Source of the DNA: Carnobacteriaceae bacterium zg-C25
Lineage (GTDB): Bacteria; Bacillota; Bacilli; Lactobacillales; Aerococcaceae
Direction of reading: 5' to 3'
Assembly (NCBI GenBank): GCA_017945845.1
Contig: CP072828.1
Span: 1,358,408 to 1,422,407, forward strand
Length of the DNA stretch: 64,000 nt
Part shown: positions 62,457 through 64,000 of the stretch, in pieces
Position numbering within the stretch: the first letter of the stretch is position 1
Layout: each line of letters opens with the position of its first letter
The notes under the pieces: model-generated
Seen by the model: only the letters and a program-made list of their open reading frames with translations
Told to the model about the DNA's origin: nothing
Database searches by the model: none
Position numbers and translations under genes: made by a program

Positions 62457-63191
62457 CTATTTACGTTTTAATGCACGTGCTTTAGCTTTTTTCAATGCAC
62501 GTTGTTTTGCTTTTTCTTCTTTAATTTTGTTTTCGCGTTCTGCTTTAATTTTAAACGGATTATTTAACAATAATGTTTGTAATACGGTAAACATATTCCC
62601 TACTACCCAGTATAAAGCTAATGCAGAGTTATAACTAATTGATAAGAAAAAAATCATTGTTGGTAAAAAGTATAATTGTAACGCTTTTCCTTGTTGCATG
62701 TCTTTTGTTTGACCTTGTAACGTCAACCATGAGTTTAACCATGTAAAGAAAGCAGCCAATGCAGGTAAAATAAACGTAGCATCTGTTTTACCTAACTCTG
62801 CCCAGAAAAAATGACCGGTAGTTAATTCTTTTGTCGTAGAAATTGCTTGATATAAAGCAATCATAATTGGCAATTGTAGTAATAATGGTAAACAACCTGC
62901 CCATTGATTCACACCATGTTTTTTATTTAATTCACTAATGGCTGATTGTAATTCTAATTGTGTTTGACGATCACGTGCTGAATATTTTTCACGTAATTTT
63001 TTCATTTCAGGTTGCAATTCAGCGGTTTTACGTGTGATTTTCATTTGATATTGCATTAATGGCAATAAAATAATACGTGTAATTATCGTAAATGAAATAA
63101 TACCCATTGCATAATTATTGTTAAATAATTGTGATAAATACAAAATAAATTGTGATGCTAATTCTACAAAACTAGTCCATAAATTTCCCAT
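62457..63191 (-). CDS. yidC: Membrane protein insertase YidC/Oxa1, lacking a signal peptide and lipobox
   Basis: A 244-residue insertase with the usual helices. FTIITRIILLPLMQYQ carries the conserved Arg of the hydrophilic groove; QWAGCLPLLLQLPIMIALYQ and the basic C-terminal tail (KEEKAKQRALKKAKARALKR) are characteristic. It inserts membrane proteins, with or without Sec. Unusually, it starts at MGNLWTSFVELASQFILYL, so the ~30-residue lipoprotein signal found in Bacillus and Streptococcus YidC is missing. The start is firm: AAGGAG precedes it, and rnpA ends 10 bases upstream, leaving no room for a longer start. Confidence 0.93.
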   Translation of the reverse strand: MGNLWTSFVELASQFILYLSQLFNNNYAMGIISFTIITRIILLPLMQYQMKITRKTAELQPEMKKLREKYSARDRQTQLELQSAISELNKKHGVNQWAGCLPLLLQLPIMIALYQAISTTKELTTGHFFWAELGKTDATFILPALAAFFTWLNSWLTLQGQTKDMQQGKALQLYFLPTMIFFLSISYNSALALYWVVGNMFTVLQTLLLNNPFKIKAERENKIKEEKAKQRALKKAKARALKRK

Positions 63192-63200
63192 ATAGTCTCC

Positions 63201-63539
63201 TTAATTCATAATTTGGCATAATTTTGCCACATGTAATAAACTTTTTTTAATGTCTTCTACACTCATATCAATGATAGGTGTTCGCGCAATGACAATTATA
63301 TCATAATTTGTTTGAAAACTACCTTCCAATTCGTGAAAAGCACGACGAATTTTTCGCTTAATGCCATTTCTAACAACAGCATTTCCCAATTTTTTACTTA
63401 CGGACAACCCTACACGAATATGCGTTTGATTTTCTTTCTCTAAATAATAAATAACAAACTGTTTATTGGCTTTTGATTGTCGTTTATCAAAAATTTTTTT
63501 AAAATCCATTTCACTTTTTACACGAAATTCTTTTTTCAT
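63201..63539 (-). CDS. rnpA: Ribonuclease P protein component
   Basis: A 112-residue basic protein that assists the RNase P RNA in tRNA 5' maturation. The RNR motif is visible in LGNAVVRNGIKRKIRRAFHE, and the N-terminal EFRVKSEMDFKKIFDKRQS is typical. AAAGGTAG precedes the ATG. Second gene after rpmH; the next gene yidC starts 10 bases after its stop. Confidence 0.95.
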   Translation of the reverse strand: MKKEFRVKSEMDFKKIFDKRQSKANKQFVIYYLEKENQTHIRVGLSVSKKLGNAVVRNGIKRKIRRAFHELEGSFQTNYDIIVIARTPIIDMSVEDIKKSLLHVAKLCQIMN

Positions 63540-63612
63540 TAAACTACCTTTATCTTGTCATAATCTTATTCATTATAATATATTTTTTTATTGAAAACTA
63601 CATTAATACAAA

Positions 63613-63638
63613 TAAAAAGACCACTGTTTCCAGTGATC
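63613..63638 (-). terminator. Hairpin between rpmH and rnpA
   Basis: On the minus strand CACTG-GAAA-CAGTG (63622-63635) is followed by GTCTTTTTATTT. It probably lets rpmH be transcribed more than rnpA. Confidence 0.7.
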
Positions 63639-63651
63639 CTTGCATTTTTTA

Positions 63652-63786
63652 TTAAGCAGATAATACTTTTCTACCTTTACGACGTCTGCTTGCTAATACG
63701 CGACGTCCATTTTTTGTACTCATACGTTTACGGAAACCGTGAACTTTTTGACGATGACGTTTTTTTGGTTGATAAGTTCTTTTCAT
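63652..63786 (-). CDS. rpmH: 50S ribosomal protein L34
   Basis: Encodes 44 residues, starting [20 protein letters not shown], with [20 protein letters not shown] in the middle and VLSA at the end. This is a complete, ordinary L34. AGGAGGTG lies eight bases upstream of the ATG, with a strong promoter further up. Adjacent to oriC as in almost all Firmicutes. Confidence 0.98.
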   Translation of the reverse strand: MKRTYQPKKRHRQKVHGFRKRMSTKNGRRVLASRRRKGRKVLSA

Positions 63787-63854
63787 TCATGACACCTCCT
63801 GTGGAATATATCTATCTTCTAAATGTAATGTAAAACACTAAGACAGTCCCCAAT

Positions 63855-63883
63855 AGTATAAGAAACTCTAGCATTTTTGTCAA
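63855..63883 (-). promoter_or_regulatory. Promoter of the rpmH-rnpA-yidC-jag operon
   Basis: On the minus strand TTGACA (63878-63883) and TATACT (63855-63860) are exactly 17 bases apart. Confidence 0.8.
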
Positions 63884-63906
63884 TTTTATTTTTGATTTTT
63901 TTAAGG

Positions 63907-63977
63907 TTATACACACTTTTTTTTACAATTTTTTTAAAATCATTTGTTATACACACATTATGAACATTTTATCCACA
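63907..63977. promoter_or_regulatory. DnaA boxes of the oriC region
   Basis: TTATACACA at 63907 and 63947 and TTATCCACA at 63969, in an A+T-rich stretch upstream of rpmH. dnaA is expected just beyond the window on the plus strand. Only one edge of oriC is inside. Confidence 0.75.
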
Positions 63978-64000
63978 AATTAACATATTGTTTATTGATA

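Overview
The window is low-GC Gram-positive chromosomal DNA. Gene content and order point to the Lactobacillales: delta subunit rpoE, long-form hpf, a DUF1827-type protein, an adc/Pht zinc locus, Met T-box control of metNIQ, and the mrnC-rlmB-sigma and gltX-PIN/TRAM-radA-dut blocks. A Carnobacteriaceae- or Aerococcaceae-like host fits, but the sequence alone does not fix the genus. The right end (jag-yidC-rnpA-rpmH followed by DnaA boxes) is one flank of oriC, with dnaA expected just beyond the window, so the window is one origin-proximal arm.

Layout: 1-4 kb holds the end of a Ca2+ P-type ATPase, a lipoprotein, a GNAT acetyltransferase and a secreted orphan. 4-8 kb is a MarR-controlled heterodimeric ABC exporter. 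8.3-13.5 kb is a zinc operon (adcA-adcC-adcB plus a histidine-triad protein). 13.8-17.2 kb has an aldo/keto reductase, a truncated thioester-domain surface protein and a membrane-anchored surface protein. 17.3-26.2 kb carries truA, a DUF1827 gene, rpoC and rpoB. 26.2-35.9 kb has a cluster of DnaA boxes and then a PucR-controlled operon (FdrA-YlbE fusion, DUF2877 protein, two transporters, carbamate kinase) that looks like an oxalurate/oxamate-carbamoyl phosphate energy module. 36-37.8 kb has an alternative sigma factor, rlmB and mrnC. 38.2-39.9 kb is an AbiE toxin-antitoxin cassette with its own operator. 40.1-44.3 kb is a T-box-controlled methionine uptake operon. 44.3-45.3 kb is a duplicated unit with two related 15-16-residue micro-ORFs. 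45.4-64 kb is mostly housekeeping: acyl-ACP thioesterase, a GntR/ABC operon, gltX, radA, dut, flippase, hpf, apt, recJ, murB, rpoE, jag, yidC, rnpA and rpmH.

Intergenic space is unusually structured. At least three families of dispersed hairpin repeats recur at gene ends: a GGGTTGACGGC palindrome with 7 copies, a GACTGTTGAC hairpin with 4 copies (two of them joined to a ~105-bp branched-stem element), and a TTTGACATAGAA-containing block. Some act as probable terminators.

The most unusual items are the paired micro-ORFs at 44.5 and 45.1 kb, the fused FdrA-YlbE operon whose DAACS transporter has lost the amino-group-binding Asp, the branched repeat element, the two DnaA-box clusters away from oriC, the thioester adhesin without an anchor, and a YidC without signal peptide or lipobox. 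All functional statements come from reading motifs and context; no database search was run.
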